The notes below the pieces were generated by a model. It saw nothing but the letters and a program-made list of their open reading frames with translations, was not told where the DNA came from and searched no databases. From Acidimicrobiales bacterium (GTDB lineage: Bacteria; Actinomycetota; Acidimicrobiia; Acidimicrobiales; SHLQ01), in assembly GCA_013002375.1 (NCBI GenBank), contig JABDJW010000289.1:1-14369 (forward strand): DNA of 14,369 nucleotides, given 5' to 3'. Position 1 is the first letter of the stretch, and every line of letters begins with the position of its first letter. Of the stretch, positions 13,530 through 14,369 are shown piece after piece. A program made the translations under genes and the position numbers.

Positions 13530-14369
13530 ATGTCGGATTTCAACCTCGCCCTGAACGAAGACCAACTCCAGATCCAGAAGTGGATTCACGAGTTCGGCGT
13601 CGACGTGATTCGCCCCGCCGCTGAGGAATGGGACGAAAAGGAAGAGTTCCCGTGGCCCATCGTCGAACAGGCCGCCCAGATCGGCCTGTACGGCTGGGAG
13701 TTCATGGCCGAAGCCATGATGAACGACCCGTCGGGCCTGATGATGGTCGTGGCCCTCGAGGAACTGTTCTGGGCCGACGCCGGTATCGGCATGGCCATCA
13801 TGGGCTCGGGTCTCGCCGCGGCCGGCATCATGGCCTCGGCCACCCAGGAGCAGCTGTTCGAATGGGTGCCCCAGTGTTACGGCACCGCCGACGACGTCAA
13901 GGTCGGCGCCTTCTGTGCGTCCGAGCCCGATGCCGGCTCCGACGTGGGCGGCTATCGCACCAGCGCCAAGTACGACGAAGCCAAGGACGAGTGGGTGCTC
14001 AACGGCACCAAGGCGTGGATCACCAACGGCGGCATCGCCAACATCCACGTGGTCGTCGCGGTGGTCGATCCCGAGCTCGGCTCGAAGGGTCACGCCAGCT
14101 TCGTGATTCCGCCCAACACCCCCGGCCTCAGCCAGGGCCAGAAGTACAAGAAGCACGGCATCCGGGCGTCGCACACCGCCGAGGTCGTGCTCGAAGACGT
14201 TCGGGTTCCCGGCCGCTGCCTGCTCGGCGGCAAGGAGAAGCTCGACGAGCGTCTCGCCAAGGTCCGCCGCGGTGAGAAGGGCAACGCCCAGGCTGCGATG
14301 CAGACCTTCGAGGCGACCCGCCCTGCGGTCGGCGCTCAGGCGCTCGGTGTGGCCCGGGCCGCCTACGAG
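13530..14369 (+). CDS. Acyl-CoA dehydrogenase, 3' end outside window
   Basis: I translated 280 residues from ATG at 13530; AGGAG lies 7 bases upstream. The frame is open to the right edge. The N-terminal helical domain (about 1-125) is followed by the middle beta domain, with the family signature ASEPDAGSD (130-138) and then LNGTKAWITNGG (157-168), which contacts FAD and substrate. The C-terminal helical domain starts near 240, with RPAVGAQALGVARAAYE at the edge. The catalytic Glu of the C-terminal domain is beyond the window. The enzyme family oxidises acyl-CoA thioesters to enoyl-CoA using FAD, in fatty-acid or branched-chain breakdown; the substrate cannot be told. It is the only plus-strand gene and shares a divergent promoter region with valS. 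Confidence 0.95.
   Translation, partial: MSDFNLALNEDQLQIQKWIHEFGVDVIRPAAEEWDEKEEFPWPIVEQAAQIGLYGWEFMAEAMMNDPSGLMMVVALEELFWADAGIGMAIMGSGLAAAGIMASATQEQLFEWVPQCYGTADDVKVGAFCASEPDAGSDVGGYRTSAKYDEAKDEWVLNGTKAWITNGGIANIHVVVAVVDPELGSKGHASFVIPPNTPGLSQGQKYKKHGIRASHTAEVVLEDVRVPGRCLLGGKEKLDERLAKVRRGEKGNAQAAMQTFEATRPAVGAQALGVARAAYE

Noticed and set aside
12816..14174. Minus-strand frame crossing valS and the dehydrogenase start
   Set aside because: It runs through the divergent intergenic region and is antisense to a clear acyl-CoA dehydrogenase.
1..14369. CRISPR array, tRNA/rRNA genes, insertion sequence or phage genes
   Set aside because: No regularly spaced direct repeats, no tRNA-like cloverleaf and no transposase or phage protein was seen on either strand.

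Overview
The window is GC-rich, densely packed bacterial DNA with GTG starts, ATGA/GTGA stop-start overlaps and few intergenic gaps. The protein families (Tad/Flp pilus genes without an outer-membrane secretin, LysM wall-binding protein, TetR regulator, acyl-CoA dehydrogenase) suggest a monoderm actinobacterium, probably of the Acidimicrobiia type. The lineage is inferred from gene content and style, not from a marker gene.

All genes except the last lie on the minus strand, so the layout reads from right to left. At the right edge a plus-strand acyl-CoA dehydrogenase runs out of the window. It diverges from valS (valyl-tRNA synthetase, archaeal-like active-site motif), and the shared intergenic region holds three inverted repeats. 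Downstream of valS is a strong hairpin, then a 27-bp near-perfect palindrome with a second partial copy, then an unusual tandem TetR-type regulator.

The regulator is followed at very short spacing by a signal-less periplasmic-binding-fold protein (Ca3427-like), a small putative lipoprotein, and the machinery of a Tad (tight adherence) type IV pilus: cpaB/SAF, CpaE/TadZ-like ATPase, CpaF/TadA motor ATPase, TadB and TadC platform proteins. After a 150-bp gap with its own palindrome come the Flp pilin, two TadE-like pseudopilins, a TadG-like protein and a membrane protein with two LysM domains that runs off the left edge. Most junctions overlap or are under 30 bases, so regulator, sensor-like protein and pilus assembly genes may form one long transcription unit, with the pilin and pseudopilin block probably having its own promoter. 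No prepilin peptidase is in the window.

The most unusual structure is a ~127-bp element with 28-bp terminal inverted repeats inside the second TadE-like gene. It adds about 41 basic residues in frame between the start codon and the pilin-like hydrophobic segment, resembling in concept the in-frame palindromic elements of Rickettsia. Second in interest is the coupling of a tandem TetR protein, a transporter-less binding protein and a probable operator pair to a Tad pilus operon.
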